A stretch of 64,000 nt of DNA, from contig NZ_RWIJ01000003.1 in assembly GCF_019805165.1 (NCBI RefSeq), positions 493,838-557,837 on the forward strand, given 5' to 3'. Under the pieces are notes generated by a model. It did not search any database and was not told where the DNA came from. It saw nothing but the letters and a program-made list of their open reading frames with translations. Positions 20,131 to 28,024 of the stretch are shown one piece after another. The stretch's first letter is position 1. Each line of letters opens with the position of its first letter. Both the position numbers and the translations under genes were made by a program. This DNA is from Azospirillum sp. 412522 (GTDB taxonomy: Bacteria; Pseudomonadota; Alphaproteobacteria; Azospirillales; Azospirillaceae).

Positions 20131-20256
20131 GTCCTGCTTCCTTCATCAACCACCGCAGCGGTGGAGCAATGAGCGTGCGCGGCCTGGGCCGCGCGATGAG
20201 GGGCCGCGCGATGAGGGTGCCGGCGATGGGCAAGCCGGCCGGTATGGCGCCAGCGA

Positions 20257-20315
20257 TTGGGCCAACTGTTGGCCCAACGGTCGAAAGCGTCCGGGCTTGC
20301 CGCCGGGCAAGCCCG
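20257..20315 (-). terminator. Two hairpins after the hydroxyacid dehydrogenase gene
   Basis: Two perfect stems lie between the dehydrogenase stop (20335) and the transporter gene: CGGGCTTGCC/GGCAAGCCCG (20292-20315, 4-base loop) and TTGGGCCAA/TTGGCCCAA (20257-20277, 3-base loop). Neither has a clear T run, so they may attenuate rather than end transcription. Confidence 0.5.
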
Positions 20316-20334
20316 CGACGGTGTCAGCCGGCGT

Positions 20335-21375
20335 TCAGCGGGGACTGACCAGATTGCGCAGCGGCTCTCCCGCCGTCAGCCGGGCGATGTTTGCGGCGAC
20401 CTCTCGCACGCGGCCCTGGAAGGTCTGGGTGGTGACGCCGGAGATGTGCGGTGTCATCAGAATGTTGTCGAGCGTGTCGAAGGGCAGCAGCGCCGGCTGG
20501 GCGTGGGCGCCACCGTTCGGGTACTGGTACCACACGTCGATGACGGCACCGCCGATGCGGCGTTCCTTCAGCGCATCGTAAAGCGCCTCGGGATCGACCA
20601 GCGGGCCGCGGCTGACATTGACCAGCAAGGCATCGGGCTTCATCGCCGCAAGCTGCGCTTTGCCGATGAGGTGGCGCGTTTCCGGCAACAGCGGCAGGCA
20701 CAGCACGACGATGTCGCTCTCGGCGAGCAGGCGGTCGAGACCGTCGGTGCCGGCGACCCAGCTCAACCCCTCCCCTTCGGCCCTGGCGGGCCGTGAGGTG
20801 ACGGCGACGCCGGAAGCGCCGAACGCCCGCATCAGCCGCCAAACATGCGATCCGATGTGGCCGTACCCGACGATGCCGACGGTGGCTCCGGCCAGCGAAC
20901 CCAATTGAGAGCGCTGCGATTCGTAGACGGAGGAATCCCAGTGCCCCCGGCGCAGTTCGCGGTCCTGCTGCAGAAGCTGGCGGCGCATGACGACGCTGGT
21001 CGCCGCCACATATTCGGCAATCGAGGATTCGTGGCAGAAGGTGTTGGCGCACAGCACGCCATCGGGCAGCGCCTTGCCGTCGATGCCGTCATAGCCGGCA
21101 CCGCCGACATGGACCAGCCGCAGGCTGTCGGCGGCGGCCCCCATCGCGGCGGTGAAGCGCGGACCGACGAAGATTTCGGCGCCCGGCAGGTCGGCCGCGA
21201 CCGCCGCCTCGTCGAAGGCGGGATGCCAGGACACGACGGTGCCTGCGGGAAGCTGCGCCTCCATCAAGGCGCGGTGGGGCAGGAAGTTGGCGTCGGCAAT
21301 GACCACACGGAGGGGGGACACGGGGGGCGCGGCGCCCCCGCCGACCTGCGATTTCCCCTTGGGCATAGCACTCAT
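20335..21375 (-). CDS. D-2-hydroxyacid dehydrogenase family protein
   Basis: A 346-residue NAD(P)-dependent dehydrogenase. The cofactor motif is GYGHIG at residues 170-175; R256 is in NVSRGPLV and H310 in MTPHISG, both expected catalytic residues. The family's conserved Glu (in DVF..EP) is not visible: the segment reads VIDVWYQYPNGG. Members reduce 2-keto acids such as glyoxylate or 2-ketogluconate. The start is the ATG at 21375 with GAGGGGG upstream; a longer frame enters the promoter region. It is divergent from idnD and shares a 709-base control region with it. A ketogulonate/ketogluconate reductase role fits the context but is inferred. Confidence 0.87.
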   Translation of the reverse strand: MSAMPKGKSQVGGGAAPPVSPLRVVIADANFLPHRALMEAQLPAGTVVSWHPAFDEAAVAADLPGAEIFVGPRFTAAMGAAADSLRLVHVGGAGYDGIDGKALPDGVLCANTFCHESSIAEYVAATSVVMRRQLLQQDRELRRGHWDSSVYESQRSQLGSLAGATVGIVGYGHIGSHVWRLMRAFGASGVAVTSRPARAEGEGLSWVAGTDGLDRLLAESDIVVLCLPLLPETRHLIGKAQLAAMKPDALLVNVSRGPLVDPEALYDALKERRIGGAVIDVWYQYPNGGAHAQPALLPFDTLDNILMTPHISGVTTQTFQGRVREVAANIARLTAGEPLRNLVSPR

Positions 21376-21876
21376 GGTTCCCCCTCGACATTGTTGCCGC
21401 CGGATTCCGCAGCGACGGAGCGCTGCGGCCAGCGGAATGGATTGATTGCCCGACCGGATCCGATGCCCTGTTCCGGTCCGCACGCGCTCCGGATGCTTCT
21501 TATCGCGGGCGGCGGCGCAAGGCACCTCACACCGCCCCGAGTCCTGAAGGCAACCGCCCGACCGGCCGCCGATAATTGGGCAATTGGTACACTGGTCTTC
21601 TATTCCACTGGATAATGCACCGGGCGAGGGCCTGTCAACTGCATAACGCTGGATGCACAAAATGTTTTGTTGGCGTGCGACCGACGGTCGCAGGGCGACG
21701 CCTTGACTTCCCGCCCCTTCATGCATCGAACCGCCCGGCCCGACAGGGCCCTCCGCTTGGACGTCCACGCCCATCCCGTTGATAGAACGTCATATTTTTC
21801 CTGACGCCCCCGGCACGCCGGCAATCACCGTTGCCCTATGCCGACGACACCTGCCGCAAGTCCGAACACGCCCGTG

Positions 21877-21905
21877 TTGACAAGTCCGCGCGACCGGCAT
21901 AATCA
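21877..21905 (+). promoter_or_regulatory. Sigma-70 promoter of the idnD operon
   Basis: TTGACA at 21877-21882 and TAATCA at 21900-21905 are separated by exactly 17 bases, close to the housekeeping consensus. Transcription would start near 21912, giving a leader of about 170 bases before idnD. Confidence 0.65.
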
Positions 21906-21916
21906 TCGAACCAGAA

Positions 21917-21936
21917 GACCAATTCGAATATTGGTC
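21917..21936. promoter_or_regulatory. Candidate GntR/FadR-type operator
   Basis: GACCAAT and ATTGGTC form a perfect 7-bp inverted repeat with a 6-base centre. Position about +6 to +25 relative to the predicted start is typical for a repressor site. The TTGGT/ACCAA arms resemble operators of FadR-subfamily regulators such as UxuR/ExuR; the GntR gene at 25285 is the obvious candidate. Confidence 0.5.
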
Positions 21937-22084
21937 CATTTTACCGGATACGCGCCACCGCCGCTGCCGGGCACCTTGCCAAAGCACGAGGCGCCCGCGG
22001 GCCGGACAATCGGACCGCATCCCTCACGGACACCACACGGACACGAGGCGCGACGATGCGCCGTTACCTTTCAGGAGAGACCAG

Positions 22085-23122
22085 ATGCGCGGCTGTGTTC
22101 TGCATGGACAAAAGGACCTTCGCCTTGAAACGCTCGACGAACCGGCCCTGAAGCCTGGAGAGGTCCGCGTCAGGATCGCCGCCGGCGGCATCTGCGGCTC
22201 GGACCTCCATTATTTCTTCGAAGGCCGCGTCGGCGACTTCAACGTCCGGGAGCCGATGGTCCTGGGTCACGAGATCAGCGGCGATGTCGTGGAGGTCGGC
22301 CCCGATGTCACCCGGACCAAGATCGGCGACCGCGTCGCCGTCAACCCCGGCAAGCCGTGCCGGACCTGCCCGCATTGCCTGGCCGGCCGGGAAAATCTCT
22401 GCGCCAACATGATCTTCTTCGGCAGCGCCTCGCGCTTTCCCCATGTCCAGGGCGCCTTCCGCGAAACGCTGGTGGTGCGCGACTTCCAGTGCTTCCCGGT
22501 ACCGGCCGACACGAAGCATACCAATCTGGTCTTCGCCGAGCCCTTCGCCGTCGCCCTCCATGCGGTGGCGCAGGCCGGCAGCCTGCTCGGCCGGCGGGTG
22601 CTGATCACCGGCGCCGGGCCGATCGGCTGCCTGATCGCCGTCGCCGCGCGCCGGGCGGGGGCGGAGCACATCACAATCACCGACCTGTCTGACAAGCCGC
22701 TGGAGATCGCCGCCCGGATCGGCGCCGATGAAACCGTCAACGTCCTCGCCGACAGCGAAACCCCCAACCGCTGGCGGGCCGACCGCGGCTGCTTCGACGT
22801 CTGCTTCGAAGCGTCGGGCAGCGCCAGGGCGGTGGAGACCTGCGTGCTCAGCACCCGCCCCGGCGGCGCCGTCGTCCAGGTCGGCATGCTGGCGCCCGGC
22901 CTCACCCCGATCCCGCTGAACCGGCTGCTCGCAAAGGAAGTGACGTTCAAAACCTCGTTCCGCTTCCACGAGGAATTCGCCTGGGCGGTGTCCGCCCTGA
23001 CCACCGGCGGCGTCGACCTGTCGCCGCTGGCCACGGCGCAGTTCCCGTTCGAGGCGGCGGCCGAGGCGTTCGCCGCGGCGCATGATCGCAACAGCAACAT
23101 GAAGGTTCAGATCGTCTTCTGA
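22085..23122 (+). CDS. idnD: L-idonate 5-dehydrogenase (zinc alcohol dehydrogenase family)
   Basis: A 345-residue medium-chain dehydrogenase that would oxidise L-idonate to 5-keto-D-gluconate in the cytosol. The catalytic zinc site is C37 (GGICGSDLHY), H62 and E63 (GHE); the structural zinc is held by C92, C95, C98 and C106. The cofactor motif ITGAGPIGCL lies near residue 173. LHYFFEGRVGDF is typical of IdnD proteins. It is first in the rightward operon idnD - dehydratase - idnO, preceded by AGGAGA and the promoter at 21877. A related polyol dehydrogenase function is possible, but the idnO neighbour supports idonate. Confidence 0.88.
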   Translation: MRGCVLHGQKDLRLETLDEPALKPGEVRVRIAAGGICGSDLHYFFEGRVGDFNVREPMVLGHEISGDVVEVGPDVTRTKIGDRVAVNPGKPCRTCPHCLAGRENLCANMIFFGSASRFPHVQGAFRETLVVRDFQCFPVPADTKHTNLVFAEPFAVALHAVAQAGSLLGRRVLITGAGPIGCLIAVAARRAGAEHITITDLSDKPLEIAARIGADETVNVLADSETPNRWRADRGCFDVCFEASGSARAVETCVLSTRPGGAVVQVGMLAPGLTPIPLNRLLAKEVTFKTSFRFHEEFAWAVSALTTGGVDLSPLATAQFPFEAAAEAFAAAHDRNSNMKVQIVF

Positions 23123-23178
23123 TCCGGCGGCGCCGTGCCGCGGCACGGCACGAGCCCACCCCCCCTTGCGAGCGCTCC

Positions 23179-24378
23179 ATGAAAATCACGCAGCTGGAAA
23201 CACTGAGGACGGACGAGTTCTCCAACGTCGTCTGGGTCCGCGTCCACACCGATGCCGGCATCGTCGGCCTCGGCGAGACCTTCTACGGCGCCGGCGCGGT
23301 CGAGGCGCACATCCATGACGTGCTGGCCGCCCGCCTGCTCGGCAAGGATCCGCTGCGCATCGAGGCCCATGCCCGCGAGCTGGTGAACCTGCCGATGGCG
23401 CAGTCCTCGACCGGCGCCGAATACCGCGCCGCATCGGCCATCGACCTCGCGCTGTGGGACATTCTCGGCAAGGTCTGCGGCCAGCCGGTGCACCAGATGC
23501 TGGGCGGCCTCTGCCACGATCGGGTGCCGGTCTACAACACCTGCGCCGGCTACGGCTATGTACGCTCCAACAAGATCAAGCCGGTCGACACCTGGAACCT
23601 GGGCTCCAGCGAGGGACCGTACGAGGACCTGAACGGCTTCATGACCGATGCCGGCCGGCTTGCGGAAAGCCTGCTGGAACAGGGCATCACCGGCATGAAG
23701 ATCTGGCCGTTCGATCCGGCCGCCATCGCCAACGACGGCCGTTTCATCACCGCCGAGCAGATGAAGCGCGCCGTCGAACCGTTCGAGAAGATCCGCAAGG
23801 CGGTCGGCGACCGCATGCAGATCATGGTCGAATTCCACTGCCTGTGGAACCTGCCGACCGTCAAGAAGATCGCCCGCGTCCTGGAGGACTACGATCCCAC
23901 CTGGTACGAGGATCCGATCCGCATGAACTCGGTCAATGCGCTGACCGAGTTGGCCGCCTCGACCAGCGTGCCGATCTGCGCCTCGGAAACGCTGGGATCG
24001 CGCTTCCCCTACAAGGACATGCTGGAAGCCGGCGCCATCGGCGTGGTGATGACCGATCTGGTGTGGACCGGCGGCCTCACCGAGGGCCGCAAGATCGCCT
24101 CGCTCGCCGACACCTACCATCGCCCCTACGCCCCGCACGACTGCACCGGCCCGGTCGCCTATGTCGCCGCGGTCCACTCCTCGCTGTCGAACCCGAACAC
24201 GCTGATCCAGGAGTCGGTGCGGGCCTTCTACACCGGCTGGTACGCGGAACTCGTCACCGAGGTGCCGCGCATCGTCGACGGTCATGTCCTGCCGATGGAA
24301 GGGCCGGGGCTCGGCACCGAACTGCTGCCGGCCGTCTTCGAGCGTCCCGATCTGCGCGTTCGCCGCACAAGCCTCTAA
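23179..24378 (+). CDS. Enolase-superfamily sugar-acid dehydratase (mandelate racemase subgroup)
   Basis: A 399-residue enolase-superfamily enzyme with the capping domain at residues 1-115 and the barrel after it. Metal ligands appear as E218 (MVEFHC), E244 (WYEDPI) and E270 (CASETL). H220, two residues after the first ligand, and H320 (APHDC) match the two catalytic histidines of galactonate-dehydratase-type enzymes. K174 sits in TGMKIWPFD. Such enzymes remove water from aldonates to give 2-keto-3-deoxy acids. Between idnD and idnO its likely substrate is gluconate or idonate. It starts 56 bases after idnD. Racemase or cycloisomerase activity is less likely. Confidence 0.85.
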   Translation: MKITQLETLRTDEFSNVVWVRVHTDAGIVGLGETFYGAGAVEAHIHDVLAARLLGKDPLRIEAHARELVNLPMAQSSTGAEYRAASAIDLALWDILGKVCGQPVHQMLGGLCHDRVPVYNTCAGYGYVRSNKIKPVDTWNLGSSEGPYEDLNGFMTDAGRLAESLLEQGITGMKIWPFDPAAIANDGRFITAEQMKRAVEPFEKIRKAVGDRMQIMVEFHCLWNLPTVKKIARVLEDYDPTWYEDPIRMNSVNALTELAASTSVPICASETLGSRFPYKDMLEAGAIGVVMTDLVWTGGLTEGRKIASLADTYHRPYAPHDCTGPVAYVAAVHSSLSNPNTLIQESVRAFYTGWYAELVTEVPRIVDGHVLPMEGPGLGTELLPAVFERPDLRVRRTSL

Positions 24379-24396
24379 CCGGAAGACTCAACCACC

Positions 24397-25161
24397 ATGA
24401 CGACCATGTTCGATCTGGGCGGGAAGACCGCCCTTGTCACCGGATCGGCCCGCGGGCTGGGCAACGCCATCGCCGAAGGGCTGGCCGAGGCCGGCGCCTC
24501 GATCATCCTCAGCGACATCAACCCCAATTCCCTTGCCGATGCCGCCGCCAGGGCGCGCGACAAGGGCTATACCGTCCATGAATCCGCCTTCGACGTGACG
24601 GACGAGGACGCCGTGGCGAAGGCCTTCTCCCAATTCGACGAGCAGGGCATTTCCGTCGACATCCTGGTCAACAACGCCGGCATCCAGATCCGCAGCCCGC
24701 TGGTCGATTTCCCGGCGGCGGACTTCCGCAAGGTCATCGACACCAACCTGACCAGCGCCTTCCTCGTCGGGCGCGAAGCGGGCCGCCGCATGGTCGCGCG
24801 GCGGGCGGGCAAGATCATCAACATCGGCTCCCTGACCAGCGAGCAGGCCCGCGTCACCGTGGCGCCCTATGCCGCCGCCAAGGGCGGCATCCGCCTGCTC
24901 ACCAAGTCGATGACCGCGGAATGGGCGGAGTTCAACGTCCAGATCAACGCCATCGGTCCGGGCTACATCGTCACCGAGATGAACAGGCCGCTGATCGAGA
25001 ACGAGGAGTTCGACGGCTGGGTGAAGAAGCGCACGCCCGCCCGCCGCTGGGGCAACCCGACGGATTTGGTCGGCACCGCGGTGTTCCTCGCCTCGCCGGC
25101 CTCCGATTTCGTCAATGGACAGCTGATCTTCGTCGATGGCGGCATCATGGCCGTCTACTGA
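24397..25161 (+). CDS. idnO: SDR family oxidoreductase, gluconate 5-dehydrogenase-like
   Basis: A 254-residue classical short-chain dehydrogenase. The cofactor motif TGSARGLG is at residues 15-22, VNNAG near 91, and the catalytic triad is S145, Y158, K162. FDLGGKTALVTGSARGLG and the end DFVNGQLIFVDGGI are typical of gluconate 5-dehydrogenases, which reduce 5-ketogluconate to D-gluconate. It follows the dehydratase gene by 18 bases with GGAAGA as ribosome site. Together with IdnD it would carry L-idonate to D-gluconate. The symbol is given from context plus family; other keto-sugar reductases are possible. Confidence 0.85.
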   Translation: MTTMFDLGGKTALVTGSARGLGNAIAEGLAEAGASIILSDINPNSLADAAARARDKGYTVHESAFDVTDEDAVAKAFSQFDEQGISVDILVNNAGIQIRSPLVDFPAADFRKVIDTNLTSAFLVGREAGRRMVARRAGKIINIGSLTSEQARVTVAPYAAAKGGIRLLTKSMTAEWAEFNVQINAIGPGYIVTEMNRPLIENEEFDGWVKKRTPARRWGNPTDLVGTAVFLASPASDFVNGQLIFVDGGIMAVY

Positions 25162-25171
25162 TCGTCCGATC

Positions 25172-25199
25172 CCCCGCCGGGTGGAGATGCCCGGCGGGG
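25172..25199 (+). terminator. Hairpin after the idn operon
   Basis: A 10-bp perfect stem (CCCCGCCGGG/CCCGGCGGGG, 8-base loop) begins 10 bases after the idnO stop. There is no T run, so termination strength is uncertain; the GntR gene downstream may be partly separated by it. Confidence 0.55.
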
Positions 25200-25284
25200 C
25201 ACGCGATTGACTCGGCCGTCAAGGATGCCTAAACAACTGGAGTGATCGTATACCAGCGAACCAGTTCGGTGATCGGAGAGCGGC

Positions 25285-26088
25285 ATGGATGATCCTGATT
25301 TCGACGTCTCCCGCCACTTTCAGAAGATCAAGATCCGGCGTCCGCCCGACATCATCATCGAGCAGATCAGCGACCTGATCGCCCGTCGGATCATCAAGGC
25401 CGGCCAGAAGCTGCCGGCCGAACGGGTGCTGGCGGAGCGCTTCGACGTCAGCCGTGGCACGGTCCGGGAGGCGTTGCGCCGGCTGGAGTTCTTCGGAATC
25501 GTCCGCACGTCGCCGCAGAGCGGGACGGTGGTGGAAAATCTCAGCGAGCACGTGCTGATCGGCCTGATCAGCAACATCCTGAACGCCGGCGACACCAGCC
25601 CGGAGATGCTGATCGAGGTGCGCGGCGCGCTGGAGGCCTTGTCCGCCCGGTTGGCGACCGAACGCGCCCATGGCGCTCAGATCGCCGAAATCCGCAAGGC
25701 CCAGCAGCGCATGCGCGAGCAGGCCGAAGCCAACGCCTACACGCTGGAAGAGGATCTCCTGTTCCACCTCAAGGTGGCTGAAGCGACCAACAACAACCTT
25801 CTCCGCTCGCTGATCGCGCTGATGGGCCCCGACGTGCTCCGCTTCTCGCACCAGCATGCCACCTACAAGGACGGCCGCATGCATGCCGCGGCCAACGAGC
25901 ATGATGCGATCATCGCGGCCATCGAGAGCGGCAAGCCCGACGAAGCCGAGAAGCTGATGAAGCAGCATATCGACAAGTCCTACGAGCATTACCGCCGCGA
26001 CGGCAGCACCGACGCCGCTCCGGTGGACGGCGATTCTGAGTCCGGGAAGCCGGTTCGCAAGCGGCGCTCCAAGGCCGCGGCCGTGTGA
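25285..26088 (+). CDS. GntR family regulator, FadR subfamily (FCD domain)
   Basis: A 267-residue regulator. A winged helix-turn-helix lies at about residues 25-90 (GQKLPAERVLAERFDVSRGT and VREALRRLEFFGIV), followed by an all-helical FCD effector domain (about 100-235) with the metal-site histidines expected in ENDLLFHLKVAEAT-like and HDAIIAAIESG segments. The C-terminal tail is Lys/Arg-rich (RKRRSKAAAV). It lies 123 bases after idnO, with GGAGAG before the ATG. It probably represses the idn operon and the divergent transporter genes until a sugar acid binds. A half site GTATACCAG lies 30 bases upstream, suggesting self-control. Confidence 0.92.
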   Translation: MDDPDFDVSRHFQKIKIRRPPDIIIEQISDLIARRIIKAGQKLPAERVLAERFDVSRGTVREALRRLEFFGIVRTSPQSGTVVENLSEHVLIGLISNILNAGDTSPEMLIEVRGALEALSARLATERAHGAQIAEIRKAQQRMREQAEANAYTLEEDLLFHLKVAEATNNNLLRSLIALMGPDVLRFSHQHATYKDGRMHAAANEHDAIIAAIESGKPDEAEKLMKQHIDKSYEHYRRDGSTDAAPVDGDSESGKPVRKRRSKAAAV

Positions 26089-26292
26089 GCGGCCTTGCCG
26101 ATCGGGGCATCGGCGGACAGGAGGGGGCGGAGCAGGACGGGATGCTGGCGGAACGCGCGGCGACCTGCACTTTGCGGAGCATCGCCATGATCTCGCAGCG
26201 GGCCATTGTCTCCACCGGCGCGAAATAAAGTGTTCGCCAAATATTCCTTCAGATTATCTTCTTCATATTGCTTGAGCGCGGCCGGCACCCGG

Positions 26293-26489
26293 ATATCGAT
26301 AGACGGGCGCGGCCGGTGGATGAACAACGTCTTCATCGAACGGCTGCGGCGATCGATGAAGTACGAATGCATCTACCTCCACGCCGTCGAGACGGCGGTG
26401 AGGCCAGAGCCCGGATCGGTTACTGGAACGATTACTACAACACCGACCGCCCGCACTCGATACTCGCCCGGCAGAAGCCTACGAGGGCA
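26293..26489 (+). mobile_element. IS3-family transposase remnant (frameshifted)
   Basis: The frame at 26293-26397 reads ISIDGRGRWMNNVFIERLRR then SMKYECIYLHAVETA; from about 26394 the next frame continues EARARIGYWNDYYNTDRPHS. Together these are the last third of an IS3-family OrfB integrase core (the final catalytic Glu region and the YN..RPH motif). The 5' two thirds are missing and a frameshift splits the rest, so it is a dead remnant. Confidence 0.75.
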
Positions 26490-26557
26490 CACCGAACCAG
26501 ATCAGATTGGCGGCATAACAGGAACCTGAACCGTAAGCGGAGCGTGATCGCACCGGA

Positions 26558-26632
26558 TCAGGCGTTGACGGTGGGCTTCCAGTTCCAGGGGAGCAGATCG
26601 GCAAGGCGTGCGGCGGGGTAGCCGTTCACCAT
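26558..26632 (-). mobile_element. IS66-family TnpC C-terminal remnant
   Basis: On the minus strand 24 codons read MVNGYPAARLADLLPWNWKP then TVNA and stop. This matches the end of IS66-family transposases (..NG.P..R.D.LLPW.W/Y..). Only this tail remains. Confidence 0.55.
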
Positions 26633-27132
26633 GGCGTTGTTGCATAAATCGGCCTGCGGGCGAACTGCCCACTATCTCCCGGGTTTCAGGCGAGCTTGCG
26701 TGGAACCGGCATTCCGAGGCTGGTCATCCGATTCAGGACGGCGCAGGCGATCCGGGCCTCGACCTTCTGAACGGGCAGAGTCCTGGCCCGGAGGCTCCGT
26801 CCGATGAGAACCTTGTAGCGGAAGAAAGCGGTTTCCACGAGGGCGCGCCTTCCATAGCCGGTCGCCGCCTGCCAGCTCATTCGGCCCTTCTCGGCGATCT
26901 GCTGGATGTGGTGGTCGCGCTGAGCGGGAGTGGTGTCGGCCTTCTGGCCCAGCACCGCCGTAGCGCGGGGCGGGATGATCACCGCGGCAGTGGGGTGCCG
27001 CTCGGAAATGGCGCGGTAGACGGGATCTCCATCATACGCGCCGTCCGCCAGCACCGCTTTGACCGGGCCGGGGATCTGGTCGAGCAAGGGGCCGACCTGG
27101 GAGGCGTCGCCGTCCTCGGTGGCGGTCAGCTC
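26632..27132 (-). mobile_element. IS5-family transposase fragment (C-terminal part)
   Basis: About 149 codons (stop at 26686) of an IS5-family DDE transposase: LTATEDGDASQVGPLLDQI, the catalytic Asp in VLADGAYDGDPVYRA, IIPPRATAV, and the catalytic Glu in GRRALVETAFFRYKVLIGR. The N-terminal part with the first Asp is absent. GGCGTTGTTGCATAAATCGG at about 26633-26652 looks like an IS5-group terminal repeat, so this end of the element is intact. The other side is cut at about 27132, where an IS6-family fragment begins. Confidence 0.8.
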
Positions 27133-27455
27133 CACAGGAAGTTGATCGTCTGTCCTCGCGCATCGACAGCGCGGTACAGATCCATCCACTAGCTCCTCAC
27201 CTTCACGTGGGTCTCGTCCACTCGCCAGGAGCCCGTGGTCATGCGCAGATGCGGGCGCAGGCGCTTGTCCAGTTGCGGCGCATAAGCCTGGACCCAGCGG
27301 TAGAGGGTCGTATGATCGACCGTCACGCCGCGGTCGGTCACCATCTGCTCGAGATCACGGTAGCTGATCCGGAATTGCAGGTACTAATGCACCGTCCACG
27401 GGATCACCTCCGCCGAGAACTGCCGGCCCTTGAACGGGCTTTTGCCGCTGCGCAT
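27126..27455 (-). mobile_element. IS6-family transposase fragment (N-terminal part, two in-frame stops)
   Basis: The minus strand from the ATG at 27455 reads SPFKGRQFSAEVIPW, YRDLEQMVTDRGVTVDHTT, LYRWVQAYAPQLDKRLRPH, SWRVDETHVKVRS and WMDLYRAVDARGQTINFLWS, the first half of an IS6/IS26-type transposase including the first catalytic Asp in WRVDET. TAG stops interrupt it at 27384-27386 and 27189-27191, and it ends where the IS5 fragment begins. It is inactive. Confidence 0.8.
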
Positions 27456-27579
27456 CACCCTATCACCCCGGCCACCGAAAAAGACTGGATTTTAACCGAT
27501 CGCCACCCGGACGCAAACGCTGCAACAGAACCCGCAACGGCTCCCCCTTAATCTGAAGGGCCGGGCGACCGGTCGGGGA

Positions 27580-27762
27580 TCAACTCTTGGCGCTGCTGTT
27601 TGGGTTCCGCCTGTCCTTGGGCGTGATCGGTCCCTTGCGGCCCTTCGACCCGCCGTTCCATTCCTGCGCCTGACGGATGTGATCACCGCCGTCCCGGTCG
27701 TTCGGCCGGCTCTTGCTGCCGCTGACGGCTTTGCGACGGAGATGGTCTTCGTCTTCGGTCAT
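27580..27762 (-). CDS. Small hydrophilic protein, 60 residues
   Basis: A very polar, Lys/Arg/Gly/Asp-rich protein without hydrophobic segments (MTEDEDHLRRKAVSGSKSRP...). A strong ribosome site, GAGAGGAG, lies 6 bases before its ATG, which is the main reason to believe it. It follows the HHH-protein gene by 23 bases on the same strand, so it may be the last gene of the DUF2267-HHH group. It resembles small disordered stress-associated proteins in composition, but I do not recognise a family. Confidence 0.5.
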   Translation of the reverse strand: MTEDEDHLRRKAVSGSKSRPNDRDGGDHIRQAQEWNGGSKGRKGPITPKDRRNPNSSAKS

Positions 27763-27785
27763 GGTCGTCTCCTCTCAAGTTCCGT

Positions 27786-28007
27786 TCAGGATCCGTCTGC
27801 GTTTCCCACCTCGACCCGGTCGAGCAGGTCGTCAACGGTGACGCCCTGCAGTGTCGTGGCGAGGGTGATCTCCTCGACGCGGCGAAAGCGGCCGTGCGTC
27901 TTGCGGTAGTCGATGATGGCGGCAGCCTGTTCTTCGCCGATGCCGGGGATCGTCAGCAACTGCTCCTTGCTCGCGCGGTTGATGTCGAGTTTCAACTTCC
28001 TGTTCAT
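27786..28007 (-). CDS. Helix-hairpin-helix protein (ComEA-like), 73 residues
   Basis: A short cytosolic protein consisting of two helix-hairpin-helix motifs: LDINRASKEQLLTIPGIGEEQAAAIIDYRK and the following FRRVEEITLATTLQG..VDDLLDR. The pattern NRAS...L...PGIG...A..I..YR is the HHH signature of ComEA/PolX-type DNA-binding domains. It has no signal peptide, unlike ComEA. The start is the ATG at 28007 with GAGGGAG upstream; longer frames run into the DUF2267 gene. It sits between the DUF2267 gene and a small hydrophilic gene. Non-specific DNA binding is likely; the role is unknown. Confidence 0.8.
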   Translation of the reverse strand: MNRKLKLDINRASKEQLLTIPGIGEEQAAAIIDYRKTHGRFRRVEEITLATTLQGVTVDDLLDRVEVGNADGS

Positions 28008-28024
28008 GGCTCCCTCGCCCCGCA

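Larger units (their letters stand above)
21376..22084. other. Divergent control region of the sugar-acid island
   Basis: 709 bases without a supported gene, between the leftward 2-hydroxyacid dehydrogenase and rightward idnD. It holds a strong sigma-70 type promoter for idnD (21877-21905), an inverted repeat just downstream (21917-21936) and a related half-symmetric site, ATTGGTACACTGGT, at about 21582-21596. Ribosome site AGGAGA lies before idnD. Confidence 0.6.

Noticed and set aside
25989-26372. Minus-strand frames of 101-127 codons downstream of the GntR gene
   Set aside because: They overlap the 3' end of the GntR gene and the IS3 remnant, have no ribosome site and match no family I know.
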